Source of the DNA: Oscillospiraceae bacterium
GTDB taxonomy: Bacteria > Bacillota > Clostridia > Christensenellales > Aristaeellaceae
Length of the DNA: 64,000 nucleotides
Direction of reading: 5' to 3'
NCBI GenBank assembly: GCA_031270865.1
Contig: JAISWI010000063.1
Coordinates: 1 to 64,000, forward strand
Shown here: positions 53,473 to 62,393 of the stretch, in pieces
Numbering within the stretch: position 1 is the first letter of the stretch
Layout of the letters: every line of letters starts with the position of its first letter
Program-made: the position numbers and the translations under genes
Notes under the pieces: model-generated
Told to the model about the DNA's origin: nothing
Database searches by the model: none
What the model saw: the letters and a program-made list of their open reading frames with translations, nothing else

Positions 53473-54096
53473 GAGGCTATCCTCGACCCCTTTGTCGGCT
53501 GGTGGCGGCGTCTCCCTTAAAGGGGAGGCAAGAGGTTTGGGCGCGGCTCACCATGGAGGTTGGTTGGGTATGCCGCTTGCGTTGGGTGTTATGGGATTCG
53601 CCTCGCCCCCTTCTGTCGCCTGATGGCGGCGTCTCCCCCTAAAGGGGTGACAAGAGGTTTGGGCGCGGCTCACCATGGAGGTTGGTTGGGTATGCCGCTT
53701 GCGTTGGGTGTTATGGGATTCGCATTGCCCCCTTTGTCGCCTGATGGCGGCGTCTCCACCTAAAGGGGTGACAATAGGTTTGGGCGCGGCTTGCCATGAG
53801 TAGTCCGTTCCTACTCTGCCGTACCTAACCCGCCGAGGAGTCGCGCTAAATCCCGTCGAGGTGTCGCGCTAAACCCCGCTTAGGCGTCGAGCTAAATCCC
53901 GTCGAGGCGGCGTTCCAAACTTCTTGTCGCCCCTTTAGGGGAGATGTCGCCATCAGGCGGCAGAGGGGGCGAGGCCAAACCCGGAACGCCAGAATGCGCG
54001 AGGCCAAACCCGAATCGCCAGGGAAGCGGCGCGAATCCCACCGCGATGGCATGGTTAGTATATCCCACATGAAAACTGGAATACTTGGAGGCTTGG
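53473..54096. repeat. Repeat-rich intergenic region with ~122-bp tandem units and other repeats
   Basis: No gene is supported in these 624 bases. About 2.6 direct units of 121-122 bp run from 53480 to 53799, each containing a stem-like CCCCTAAAGGGG segment and the phrase TTTGGGCGCGGCT. An inverted partial copy of the CCCTTTAGGGG/GATGTCGCCATCAGGCGG part lies around 53925-53975. Three 23-bp units (GTCGCGCTAAATCCCGTCGAGG type) occupy 53840-53908. A GCGAGGCCAAACCCG motif occurs twice (about 53969 and 53998). Small ORFs here are by-products of the repeats. Confidence 0.85.
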
Positions 54097-55581
54097 ATGT
54101 CGGGCTTGATCGCTGCCATGGATCAGGGAACGACTAGCTCCCGCGCGGCTGTGTTCGACCGCGAGGGGCGGGTCGTCTCGCTTTGTTCGGTGCCTTTTCC
54201 ACAAATCTACCCCAAACCCGGCTGGGTCGAGCATGACCCCAAGGCCATACTCTCCAGCCAGACCGAAGCGCTGCGCGGCGCGGTCCGCATGGCCGGGAAC
54301 GCCGCCGCCGACATCGAGGCGATAGGCATCGCCAACCAGCGCGAGACCGCGCTGCTGTGGGACCGCGCGACCGGGGAACCGGTATGCAACGCGATCGTGT
54401 GGCAGTGCCGCCGCACCGCGCCGCTCGTTGAGGAGTTGCGCCGCGCGGGGCTGGCCGATGAGATCGAGCGGCGCACCGGTCTGGTCCCGGACGCGTACTT
54501 CTCCGCGACAAAGTTAAAGTGGATGCTGGATACATACGGCCTGCGCGAACGCGCCAAGGCCGGCGAGCTGTGTTTCGGCACGGTGGATACCTTCCTCATG
54601 TGGCATATGCTGGAAGGCAGACCCCACCTGACCGACGTGTCCAACGCCGGAAGAACCATGCTGCTGGGACTGGACAGCCTGGACTGGGATGGTGTATTAT
54701 TACAGGCGATGGATATTCCATCCAGCGTGTTGCCCGAGGCGCGTGACACGATAGGCGAGTTTGGCTCGCTCGACCCGTCGATATTGGGGCGGCGCGTGCC
54801 CGTCACGGCGGTCGCGGGGGACCAGCAGGCCGCGCTGTTCGGACAGGCGTGCTTCGCGCCCGGCATGTTGAAGAATACCTACGGCACAGGCTGCTTCCTG
54901 CTCAAGAACGTTGGGCCTGACCCCGTTCGCGGCGCGAAGGGCCTGATCACGTGCCCGGCGTGGCGCTGGCGCGGCGGGACCGCGTACGCGATGGAGGGCA
55001 GCGTGTTCGTGGGCGGCGCGGCGGTGCAGTGGCTGCGCGACGAGCTGGGTATCATCGAGCGCGCCGAGGAGACCGAGACCCTCGCCCGGTCAATACCGGA
55101 TAACCAGGGGGTATACCTGGTCCCGGCGTTTACGGGGCTGGGAGCGCCCCACTGGGATATGTACGCCCGGGGTACGCTGGTGGGCATGACGCGCGGCACG
55201 GGACGCGCTCAATTGGCGCGGGCAGCGCTGGAATCGATAGCCTACCAGTCGATGGACGTCATCGGGCTGATGGCGGGTTCAGGCGGCGTGAGCGCGGTCC
55301 GCGTGGACGGCGGGGCGAGCGCTAACGGGTTCCTGACGCAGTTTCAGGCGGATATACTGGATATCCCGGTGGAAAGGCCCGCCGTGACGGAAACGACCGC
55401 GCTGGGCGCGGCATGGATGGCCGCGTTGGGCGCGGGCGTCTATTCGGGACTGGACGAACTGTCGCGGCTGTGGCGGGCCGACCTGGTGTTCAGGCCCGGC
55501 ATGGACGGCGACACGCGCCGCGGGAATATCAACGGATGGCGCAAGGCGGTGGAGCGGGCGAAACGCTGGATCGATAACTGA
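54097..55581 (+). CDS. glpK: Glycerol kinase
   Basis: 494 residues of the FGGY family: AAMDQGTTSSRAAVFDREGR at the N-terminus, IGIANQRETALLWDRATGEP, IVWQCRRTAPLVEELRRAGL, TYGTGCFLLKNVGPDP and a C-terminal VRVDGGASANGFLTQFQADI. It phosphorylates glycerol to glycerol 3-phosphate. Usual partners (glpF, glpD) are not adjacent. ATG 54097 has GGAGG 5 bp upstream. The His that PTS HPr phosphorylates in some Firmicutes GlpK proteins was not identified with confidence. Confidence 0.95.
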   Translation: MSGLIAAMDQGTTSSRAAVFDREGRVVSLCSVPFPQIYPKPGWVEHDPKAILSSQTEALRGAVRMAGNAAADIEAIGIANQRETALLWDRATGEPVCNAIVWQCRRTAPLVEELRRAGLADEIERRTGLVPDAYFSATKLKWMLDTYGLRERAKAGELCFGTVDTFLMWHMLEGRPHLTDVSNAGRTMLLGLDSLDWDGVLLQAMDIPSSVLPEARDTIGEFGSLDPSILGRRVPVTAVAGDQQAALFGQACFAPGMLKNTYGTGCFLLKNVGPDPVRGAKGLITCPAWRWRGGTAYAMEGSVFVGGAAVQWLRDELGIIERAEETETLARSIPDNQGVYLVPAFTGLGAPHWDMYARGTLVGMTRGTGRAQLARAALESIAYQSMDVIGLMAGSGGVSAVRVDGGASANGFLTQFQADILDIPVERPAVTETTALGAAWMAALGAGVYSGLDELSRLWRADLVFRPGMDGDTRRGNINGWRKAVERAKRWIDN

Positions 55582-55744
55582 CGGGGAGGCATTCGTTTAC
55601 TGCGGACAGCGGCGAAGCTGTGATGTACGGTTACTTCCGCGCGGCGCGGCTTTGAAGCACTCTGGACGGCCTGGCCGGAAAATTACGAAAGGGGGGCGCG
55701 AACGCCTCCGCAAACGGTACTCACCCTTCGGAGGTGGTTGCGCT

Positions 55745-56335
55745 TTGCAAGATTCCGACCGGCTGATCAAGCGCGCCCAAAACGGCGACGCTGAGGCTTA
55801 CGAGCAGTTGATCCTGCCTCTTGAGCAGCGTATCTATACCCTTTGTTATCGGATTACCAATAACAGGGAGGACGCGTTTGACTGTGCCCAGGAGGTAATG
55901 CTGCGGGCGTATCGGTCGATAGGTGAGTATCGCTTCCACGCCTCGTTCGCCACGTGGGTATACCGCATCACCACCAACGTATGCCTGGACATGATCCGCA
56001 GGCGCCGGATAAAGCCGTTTGTGTCGCTGGAAGGCATGATAGACGCGGGGTTCACGGCGGCGGACCGCGCCAACAACCCGCAGGAAACGCTGGAGCGCAA
56101 CGACCTGAACGCCGCCCTTCGCGAATGCATAGCGCGGCTGCCGCTGGATATGCGAACCGCCATAATCCTGCGCGACATACAGGGCCTGACATATGAGGAA
56201 GTGGCCGCGGTGCTGCGGCTCAACCTGGGGACCGTGAAGTCGCGGATCAGCAGGGCGCGTGAAAGGCTGCGCCGGATGCTGTTCACATATGGCATGGACG
56301 AGCAGCCCCCGCGCGGCAAGGGACGCGGGGAGTAA
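55745..56335 (+). CDS. ECF-type RNA polymerase sigma factor
   Basis: 196 residues. Sigma region 2 (RIYTLCYRITNNREDAFDCA, QEVMLRAYRSIGEYRFHASF, ATWVYRITTNVCLDMIRRRR) and region 4 (LPLDMRTAIILRDIQGLTYE, VLRLNLGTVKSRISRARERL) are complete; sigma-3 is absent, as in the extracytoplasmic function group (SigW-like). The start TTG 55745 is set by GGAGGTGG 7 bp upstream; the frame continues upstream but without support. The following gene encodes a membrane protein with a zinc-finger anti-sigma head, so this sigma factor is probably held at the membrane until a surface signal. Confidence 0.9.
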   Translation: MQDSDRLIKRAQNGDAEAYEQLILPLEQRIYTLCYRITNNREDAFDCAQEVMLRAYRSIGEYRFHASFATWVYRITTNVCLDMIRRRRIKPFVSLEGMIDAGFTAADRANNPQETLERNDLNAALRECIARLPLDMRTAIILRDIQGLTYEEVAAVLRLNLGTVKSRISRARERLRRMLFTYGMDEQPPRGKGRGE

Positions 56336-56451
56336 GCCAGGCGCGGGCTTGGATGATACGGCGCGTTTCACAAGCCGGGCGACTAATTTACCGATAAAAG
56401 GGAACAAAACAAAGGGAAGTTCGTCCAATTCAGGGGAAAGGAGGAAATTCA

Positions 56452-57609
56452 GTGACCTGTGACAAATACCGCCTCCTTTTACATGAGCTGTTGGACGGGC
56501 AGATGCCGCGCCGGACAATGCAGGAAATGGTCGAACACGAGGCGCATTGCCCCGTGTGCGCGGCGTACCGTGAAGAAATGCACGAGCTGGTACAATCCCT
56601 TCACACGCTGGACGCTGATGTTGAGCCTCCTGACGAGCTGTCGATAGCATGGCGGCAGATGATCCGGATGGAGAAGCCGCACAAGAGACGGATAGATACG
56701 AATGTCAGGGTTTTTATAGCCGTGGCCGCGCTTGCCGCGATCATGTTCGGCGGCGCCGCGCTGGTGCATATCGGGCTGATCCCCGGTTCGGTCAGGGTTG
56801 GGAGTACGGAAGGGGACGGGCTGTTCCCGTTCATCAGCGACACGGTATATACCGACACGGGCGTTAACGGGGCGATACCGCCAGTGGATCCCCAGCAGTA
56901 CCAGTCCTTGTCCGGCGAGCAAAAGCGGCTGCGAAGTGGATCGTATACGGTCTGGACGAACAACTTTGACGAGGACAAGGAGGCCATACTGAAGCTGACG
57001 CTGCAGTACGGGGGCTGGGCGCAGTATGAGGCGGTGAGCGGGTATCCGCTAACGCGGGATGGGAAGGGCGGCAGGTTCTGTTCGCTGCAGGTGAGGGTGC
57101 CGGAGGGCCAGCTAGGGGGATTTTTGAGGTCGCTGGGTTCGGTAGTGGATGTGGCGGACTCGGAGCTGCAGCAGCAGGATTATACGGACCAGTACGCGGA
57201 GATGACTACCAAGCTGGCGTCGTACAAGAACCAGCTGGAGAGGTTCATACTGCTGCTGGGGGAGACCGCGTCTATAGAGGAGAAGATGACTATAGAGCGG
57301 GGGATATCGGACACGGAGGCGCAGATAAGCTCGATACAGGCGACGCTGGAGAACTGGGACGCGAGGGCGCAATACTCGCAGATTGACATAGCGATGACGG
57401 AGACCACGGAAGTGCCTGGGGCCGCGAGTGACACGTTGTTCAGCAGGATGCGCAGTCAATTCGGGATGTCCGCGAGGGCGGTAGGGAATTACTTTATGGA
57501 TATGTTGGTGTTCCTGACTATAGCCGCGCCGTGGATTATGGTGGTTGTTACTATAGCGGGAGCGGCCTTGTTGGTGGAGAAACTGCACTGGCGCAGCCGC
57601 CAGACGTAA
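56452..57609 (+). CDS. Membrane anti-sigma factor with zf-HC2 head and DUF4349 domain
   Basis: 385 residues. The N-terminal zinc-binding segment reads EMVEHEAHCPVCAAYREEMH (HxxxCxxC type, as in anti-sigma factors). A membrane helix follows at about 86-105 (VFIAVAALAAIMFGGAALVH), then an extracellular DUF4349 region with a coiled coil (about 240-305, DQYAEMTTKLASYKNQLERF) and a second membrane helix near the C-terminus. It should bind the sigma factor in the cytosol and release it on an external cue. The GTG start at 56452 has AAAGGAGG upstream. Codon use becomes more AT-rich toward the 3' end. Confidence 0.87.
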   Translation: MTCDKYRLLLHELLDGQMPRRTMQEMVEHEAHCPVCAAYREEMHELVQSLHTLDADVEPPDELSIAWRQMIRMEKPHKRRIDTNVRVFIAVAALAAIMFGGAALVHIGLIPGSVRVGSTEGDGLFPFISDTVYTDTGVNGAIPPVDPQQYQSLSGEQKRLRSGSYTVWTNNFDEDKEAILKLTLQYGGWAQYEAVSGYPLTRDGKGGRFCSLQVRVPEGQLGGFLRSLGSVVDVADSELQQQDYTDQYAEMTTKLASYKNQLERFILLLGETASIEEKMTIERGISDTEAQISSIQATLENWDARAQYSQIDIAMTETTEVPGAASDTLFSRMRSQFGMSARAVGNYFMDMLVFLTIAAPWIMVVVTIAGAALLVEKLHWRSRQT

Positions 57610-57633
57610 AGGCGGAGCAGTAAGCCCAGACCC

Positions 57634-57709
57634 TGGAGGAACAACCTACCCTGGCCACGAGGGTCCTGCTTCAGTTTGCACCCTGTTGGCCTGGTTTGGT
57701 TGTTCCTCC
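57634..57709. repeat. Short derivative of the palindromic element, copy C
   Basis: Begins TGGAGGAACAACC at 57634 and shares 33 bp (57634-57666) with the outer left arm of copy B, then diverges; an inverted TGGAGGAACAACC closes it at 57697-57709. It lies between the anti-sigma gene and the convergent prealbumin-like gene. It looks like a deletion derivative or a separate short member of the same family, keeping only the outer ends. Confidence 0.8.
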
Positions 57710-57718
57710 ACGCAACCC

Positions 57719-58666
57719 TCACCCTAGCGGGGTATATATCTCCAACATGTCGCCGTTGGATATTACCATACCGCCCGAATCGACCGTATCCCCCTGCGCG
57801 ATAGCATCCGGCGCGTACTCAACGCTCACTCGCATCTCCTCCACCGCCGCCATCCCAGGCGCTGCCGGCTGCGCGTCTATATCCGCCAAAACCTTATCGC
57901 TGTTCCTCGTATCTATCAACGAGTAATGCCCTGCCGGAAGCCCGAACTCCGCGAACCCCTCGCTGTCTACATCCAACCTCAGCTCAACGTCCGCCTCGCC
58001 CAGATACGTATTCGCGTATCCTACAATCCTGTAATCCGATCTCCCCGCCTCCCCGTCCGGACCTACAATCCTGATCCTATACGCCCTTGCCAGCTTCGGC
58101 ACAATGATCCCTGGCGTCTCATCGTAGTACACGCCGTCTATCACATACCCGACCGTCCCAACCTGAAGGTCGTGGTGCAGCCCATTAAGCAGATACCCAT
58201 CCATCGAGCTGACCTGTGTCACGGTGAACGATCCGGGCGGCAAGTTCGCGCGGATAGTCCCTTCCGTCCCGCTCTCGAACGTCTGGTCGATTACCGCGCG
58301 CTGGTTCCGCTTCTTAGTCGTCATCTGCACATCGCTCTCGCCCTGGATCCTGAACGCGGCGTCGAACGGCAGCCCCGAATCCCCTGCCACCACCTTGATC
58401 TCGAAGTCGTTGGTCAACTCTGGCGAGATCGGCGTACCTATAGGGCTTGTAATCTCGATCCCGCTCAATTTTTCCTGGATGATGCGCTGGACGTCCTCGG
58501 CGCTCCCCGCGGGCCGGGTGACGCTGTTGGCCTCGCCGTACTCCTCGTCGGTATACGGCACGTCGTCCGTAAAGTTGGAGTCGTCGTTGAGCGCTTGCGC
58601 GAGGATGTTGCCGCGCCTGAACAAGTCCTGTCCGGGCGTCGCGGCGTAGTAATCATTGCTCGGCAT
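57719..58666 (-). CDS. Protein with prealbumin-like (SpaA/Cna-B-type) beta domains, function unknown
   Basis: 315 residues. After ~65 polar residues (PYTDEEYGEANSVTRPAG), several beta-rich segments have the pattern of prealbumin-like domains: FEIKVVAGDSGLPFDAAFRI, EGTIRANLPPGSFTVTQVSS, and later RIRIVGPDGEAGRSDYRIVG with FAEFGLPAGHYSLIDTRNSD. There is no signal peptide, membrane helix or LPxTG, which is odd for domains typical of adhesins and pili. It may be a coat or phage-like structural protein, or leave the cell by another route. GGGAGG lies before ATG 58666. Confidence 0.65.
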   Translation of the reverse strand: MPSNDYYAATPGQDLFRRGNILAQALNDDSNFTDDVPYTDEEYGEANSVTRPAGSAEDVQRIIQEKLSGIEITSPIGTPISPELTNDFEIKVVAGDSGLPFDAAFRIQGESDVQMTTKKRNQRAVIDQTFESGTEGTIRANLPPGSFTVTQVSSMDGYLLNGLHHDLQVGTVGYVIDGVYYDETPGIIVPKLARAYRIRIVGPDGEAGRSDYRIVGYANTYLGEADVELRLDVDSEGFAEFGLPAGHYSLIDTRNSDKVLADIDAQPAAPGMAAVEEMRVSVEYAPDAIAQGDTVDSGGMVISNGDMLEIYTPLG

Positions 58667-58713
58667 AGTCCGCCTCCCAGCGTGTCGCGCGGACACGGTT
58701 TTGTGGATACAGC

Positions 58714-58756
58714 CAAAAACGCGCGGACCGCGCGGCCAAACCGCCGCGGTCCGCGC
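58714..58756 (-). terminator. Rho-independent terminator after fucI
   Basis: Read on the minus strand, a GC-rich stem (58756-58721; GCGCGGACCGCG pairing with CGCGGTCCGCGC region) is followed by GTTTTTGG. It lies about 46 bp past the fucI stop and separates it from the downstream gene. Confidence 0.8.
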
Positions 58757-58801
58757 CTTCAACAGCCTATGCGCGTTACCCTTGGTTAATTCTAATAGGA
58801 A

Positions 58802-60616
58802 TCAGCCGTACAGCGGCCCGAACGCCGCGCATGCCCGATAGTCCGCGCCTTCGGGGTCGCGCGTGCCGAACGCCGCCCATGCCGACGGCCTGTACAACAG
58901 AGACTCCGGCACATTGTGCATATTAGCCGGAATCCTCAGCATGGCGGCCAGCGTGACGAAGTCCGCGCCGACGTGCCCGTAGCTGAACGCGCCGTGGTTC
59001 GCGCCCCAGTTCGCCATGACCGCGTAGACGTCCGTGAACGCGCCCTCGCCGGTGAGCCTGGGCACGAAGAAGGTCGTCGGCCATGTCGGGTCCGTGCGTT
59101 TATTGATGATATCGTAAACGTATTCCGGCACGTCCACGCTCCAGCCTTCCGCGATCTGCAGCACAGGCCCAAGCCCGTCCACCATATTCAGCCGCGTCAT
59201 CGTCAGCGGCATGCCGCCCCTGGTGAGCAGCTGCGAGGAGTATCCGCCGCCCCGGAAGTAACCCAGGTCCGCGTAATCGTACTGAGTGGCGTTCAGGCAC
59301 CTTGCCGCCTCGTCGGGGGTGATACTCCACCATGGCTTGATGGCGGGATTGCCGTCGATCTCGCACTGCCCGGACGCTTCCAGCGTCACGGCGCCGGAGT
59401 TGATCAGGTGGATCATGCCGCCGGAGACTGGGCCGTCGGGGGTCCAGCCGGTCACGCGCTTGATCGCGTCGGGCGACCAATATGTTCGCACGTCCGCGAA
59501 TCCCTGCGAGGTGTTGGTCAGCAGCTTGCCCATCAGCATGGAAAGGCCGTTGAGGTGGTCGTTCTCAGTGGCGACGACGAACGGTTCCCTTATCCCGTTC
59601 CAGTCGAATGACGAGCACAGCAGGCTCTCGAGGAAGTCGCCGTTGGGGAAGTGGTCGTTCCAATGCCGCTGGCCCTGGAAGCCTGACGCCAGCGCGTTGT
59701 GGCCCATCGCTTCCTCATAGAAACCCAGCTCCGCCAGGCGCGGGTTGCCTATCATCAGGTCGCGGGCGATGATCATCATTTTAATATTGGTCAGCAGCGC
59801 GTCCCGCTTGACCTGAGGCGAGTGCCGGGCCTCCGGCGGGTTTTTGTCGAATCCTATCGTGACGTTCTCGTCAACCCACTTCACGGCGCGCTCGAACTCC
59901 TCGGGGTCGTATATGCCCTCTTCCCAGCGCCTGACGAACTCGGACATATCCACCGACTCGCTGCGCATGCCGAAGGTCTTTTCGAGGAGGCCGGGGTTGA
60001 CCATGCTGCCCGCGATGCCCATCGACGTGCCGCCCATCGAGAGGTAGGCGCGCCCGCGCATCGTCGCCACGGCCAGCGCCGCGCGGCTGAAGCGCAGCAG
60101 TTTCTCCTTGACGTCGTCGGTCAGGCGTACATCGGAGGCGTCCTGCACGTCGCGGCCGTAGATGCCGAACGCGGGCAGTCCCTTCTGGTTGTGGGCGGCC
60201 AACGCCGCGGCGAGGTAGACCGCGCCGGGACGCTCGGTGCCGTTGAAGCCGAACACGGCCTTGGGGCGTATCGGGTCCATGTCCATGGTCTCGGAGCCGT
60301 AGCACCAGCAGGGCGTGACGCTGATCGTCGCGCCGACGTTGTCCGCCTCGAACTTCGCGGCGCACCGCGCGGCCTCGTACACGCCGCCGATACACGTGTC
60401 AGCGATCACGCACTGGACAGGAAGCCCGCAGCTGTGTTTCAGGTTCTCGCTGATGAATGACGCGACGAGCCTGGCCAACCCCATGGTTTGGTCTTCGAGG
60501 GACTCGCGCACGCCGCGGCGTCGGCCGTCGATCACGGGGCGGATGCCGATCTTAGGCAGGCCGCCCGCCAGGGCGCAGCGCGGCGGATTGATGGTGAAAG
60601 CGGATGCAGTGGCCAT
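58802..60616 (-). CDS. fucI: L-fucose isomerase
   Basis: 604 residues. [20 protein letters not shown] at the N-terminus, [60 protein letters not shown] and [20 protein letters not shown] match FucI. It converts L-fucose (and D-arabinose) to the ketose, with Mn2+; the metal ligands appear in the E/D-rich central part. The rest of the pathway (FucK, FucA) is not seen in the window. GGAGG lies before ATG 60616. Isolated transcription unit with a clear terminator. Confidence 0.93.
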   Translation of the reverse strand: MATASAFTINPPRCALAGGLPKIGIRPVIDGRRRGVRESLEDQTMGLARLVASFISENLKHSCGLPVQCVIADTCIGGVYEAARCAAKFEADNVGATISVTPCWCYGSETMDMDPIRPKAVFGFNGTERPGAVYLAAALAAHNQKGLPAFGIYGRDVQDASDVRLTDDVKEKLLRFSRAALAVATMRGRAYLSMGGTSMGIAGSMVNPGLLEKTFGMRSESVDMSEFVRRWEEGIYDPEEFERAVKWVDENVTIGFDKNPPEARHSPQVKRDALLTNIKMMIIARDLMIGNPRLAELGFYEEAMGHNALASGFQGQRHWNDHFPNGDFLESLLCSSFDWNGIREPFVVATENDHLNGLSMLMGKLLTNTSQGFADVRTYWSPDAIKRVTGWTPDGPVSGGMIHLINSGAVTLEASGQCEIDGNPAIKPWWSITPDEAARCLNATQYDYADLGYFRGGGYSSQLLTRGGMPLTMTRLNMVDGLGPVLQIAEGWSVDVPEYVYDIINKRTDPTWPTTFFVPRLTGEGAFTDVYAVMANWGANHGAFSYGHVGADFVTLAAMLRIPANMHNVPESLLYRPSAWAAFGTRDPEGADYRACAAFGPLYG

Positions 60617-60768
60617 GAATGTCCTCCTTGCGGTAGAGCGATGGTAGAAGTATACCACAGATTGGGCACATCATAAAGGGTCGGGCGGCAGTCTTTTACG
60701 CGGGGAAGGCTGATTGGGAAGGCTAGGTCCCGCCGATGGAATAATTTCAAAGACGGGCGATATACCCC

Positions 60769-60797
60769 TTGACGCTGGGCGCGGGCTATGGTATGAT
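60769..60797 (+). promoter_or_regulatory. Promoter of the tRNA operon
   Basis: TTGACG at 60769-60774, a 17-bp spacer and TATGAT at 60792-60797, about 70 bp before the first tRNA. Confidence 0.7.
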
Positions 60798-60865
60798 AAC
60801 ACATGTCGCCTTGATTGCCTGATTGTTTGGGGGCGCGGGACGGTAAACTCGGTGGATGCCTCTGA

Positions 60866-60942
60866 CGGGGTGTAGCGCAGCCTGGTAGCGCGCGTGCTTT
60901 GGGAGCATGAGGCCGGGGGTTCGAATCCCTTCACCCCGACCA
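60866..60942 (+). tRNA. tRNA-Pro (anticodon TGG)
   Basis: Acceptor arms CGGGGTG and CACCCCG pair; the anticodon loop TTTGGGA gives TGG; the T-loop is GTTCGAAT. The CCA end is encoded. Confidence 0.95.
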
Positions 60943-60948
60943 ATAGAC

Positions 60949-61023
60949 GGCCCCTTGGTCAAGCGGTTAAGACATCGCCCTTTCACGGCGGTAACAGGGG
61001 TTCGAGTCCCCTAGGGGTCACCA
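60949..61023 (+). tRNA. tRNA-Glu (anticodon TTC)
   Basis: Acceptor arms GGCCCCT and AGGGGTC; anticodon loop CTTTCAC gives TTC; T-loop GTTCGAGT; CCA encoded. Only 6 bp after tRNA-Pro. Confidence 0.95.
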
Positions 61024-61064
61024 ATCTCCCTTAAAACTCCGCCGGGGACGCGCGGCGCGTGGAC

Positions 61065-61141
61065 GGGCCTTTAGCTCAGACGGTCAGAGCGGTCGGCTCA
61101 TAACCGATTGGTCCGGGGTTCAAGTCCCTGAAGGCCCACCA
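61065..61141 (+). tRNA. tRNA with CAT anticodon (Ile2 or elongator Met)
   Basis: Acceptor arms GGGCCTT and AAGGCCC; anticodon loop CTCATAA; CCA encoded. The acceptor and D-arm (GGNCCTTTAGCTCAG) resemble Firmicutes tRNA-Ile2, whose C34 becomes lysidine, more than the elongator tRNA-Met. The first base pair is G-C, so it is not the initiator. Confidence 0.85.
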
Positions 61142-61184
61142 GAACCCCGGCGAAGGCGTGGTTTTCCTTCGATGCCAGTTGATC

Positions 61185-61260
61185 GCTGGCGTAGCTCAAT
61201 TGGCAGAGCAGCTGATTTGTAATCAGCAGGTTAAGGGTTCGAGTCCCTTCGCCAGCTCCA
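61185..61260 (+). tRNA. tRNA-Thr (anticodon TGT)
   Basis: Acceptor arms GCTGGCG and CGCCAGC; anticodon loop TTTGTAA gives TGT; CCA encoded. Confidence 0.95.
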
Positions 61261-61331
61261 GTTACCAGCGATGCGTACGGGCTTGGCAGGGCGAGGCTTG
61301 GTTAGCGCCTGGACAGGCGCTACAGGGAAGC

Positions 61332-61416
<85 letters not shown>

Positions 61417-61420
61417 ACAC

Positions 61421-61505
61421 GCGGGAATGGCGGAATTGGCAGACGCGCTAGATTCAGGTTCTAGTGAGCAATACGCTCATGCAGGTTCAAGTCCTGTTTC
61501 CCGCA
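61421..61505 (+). tRNA. tRNA-Leu (anticodon CAG), CCA not encoded
   Basis: Acceptor arms GCGGGAA and TTCCCGC; anticodon loop TTCAGGT gives CAG; long variable arm (class II). The discriminator A is followed by CGG, so unlike the five upstream tRNAs the CCA must be added by the CCA-adding enzyme. Confidence 0.93.
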
Positions 61506-61515
61506 CGGATGGGAG

Positions 61516-61543
61516 GGAGTCTAACGGTCGTTAGACTCCTTTA
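61516..61543 (+). terminator. Rho-independent terminator of the tRNA operon
   Basis: A perfect 11-bp inverted repeat (GGAGTCTAACG, two-base centre, CGTTAGACTCC) is followed by TTTAT, 10 bp after tRNA-Leu. Confidence 0.85.
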
Positions 61544-61622
61544 TCTATCGGGGTTGGCGCCAGCCCCGGGAGGGTAAAGCCATGCCGGGGGACTGCCAAG
61601 CCCATTGGCGGGAGGTGACGCG

Positions 61623-62390
61623 ATGCTGGCGCTGGAACGCCGCGCCCGGATACTGTCCAGGCTAACGGGGTCGGGCAACGTGCTCGTGGCCGAGCTGAGC
61701 CGCGAGTACCAGGTCACCGACGAGACCATCCGGCGCGACCTGGAACTGCTGGAACGGGAAGGCCTCGCGCGGCGGACATACGGCGGCGCGGTGAGGTTGG
61801 GCGGCGCCCAGGCCGAGCTGCCATACCAGATGCGCCGCCAAACGAACGTGGAGAGCAAGCGCGGCATGGCCGGGCTGATCGCCAGCCGCATACCGGACGG
61901 CGAGAGCGTCGCGCTGGACGCGTCGACCAGCGCCCTGTTCGTGGCGCGGGCGCTGATGGCGCGGCGGCACCTGTCGCTTATCACCAACTCCATGGAGATA
62001 TTGACCGAGACGGCCGGCAAGACCGACTGGACGATACTCGCCACGGGCGGCTCGCTCAAAAGCAGCGCGTTGGCGTTCGTCGGGCCGCAGGCTGAGCGGG
62101 CGATCGGCGAGTTCCATGTGAGCCTGGCCGTAATGTCGTGCAAGGGGCTGGACGCGCAGGCCGGGTTCACCGACACGAACGAGCAGGACGCGGCGGTAAA
62201 ACGCGCGTTCATGCGCTGCGCGGCGAGGACCGCGTTCCTGGTCGACGCCAGCAAGTTCGGGCGGCGGGCGTTCGCGCGGATCGCGCCGCTCAGCGGCGCG
62301 GCGTGGGTCGTGACGGACGCGCGGCCGCCGGAACCATGGCCGGGCGTTCTCGCGGAGCAGGGGATCGAACTGATATTGCCGGAGGTGTGA
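61623..62390 (+). CDS. DeoR/GlpR-family transcriptional regulator
   Basis: 255 residues. The N-terminal helix-turn-helix reads RRARILSRLTGSGNVLVAEL, then VTDETIRRDLELLEREGLAR and RTYGGAV, the DeoR hallmark. The C-terminal DeoRC sugar-phosphate sensor includes ESVALDASTSALFVARAL, LITNSMEIL and TILATGGSLKSSALAFVGPQ. Such proteins repress sugar operons until a phosphorylated sugar binds. It precedes an epimerase and an isomerase gene with 3-bp spacing and most likely controls them. GGGAGGTGA precedes ATG 61623. Confidence 0.92.
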   Translation: MLALERRARILSRLTGSGNVLVAELSREYQVTDETIRRDLELLEREGLARRTYGGAVRLGGAQAELPYQMRRQTNVESKRGMAGLIASRIPDGESVALDASTSALFVARALMARRHLSLITNSMEILTETAGKTDWTILATGGSLKSSALAFVGPQAERAIGEFHVSLAVMSCKGLDAQAGFTDTNEQDAAVKRAFMRCAARTAFLVDASKFGRRAFARIAPLSGAAWVVTDARPPEPWPGVLAEQGIELILPEV

Positions 62391-62393
62391 CGG

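Noticed and set aside
53480-53980. Possible CRISPR array
   Set aside because: Units are ~122 bp, contiguous and without distinct spacers; no cas gene in the window.
53846-54119. Small minus-strand ORFs of 74-75 codons
   Set aside because: They are encoded by the intergenic repeats, overlap each other in different frames and lack ribosome-binding sites.
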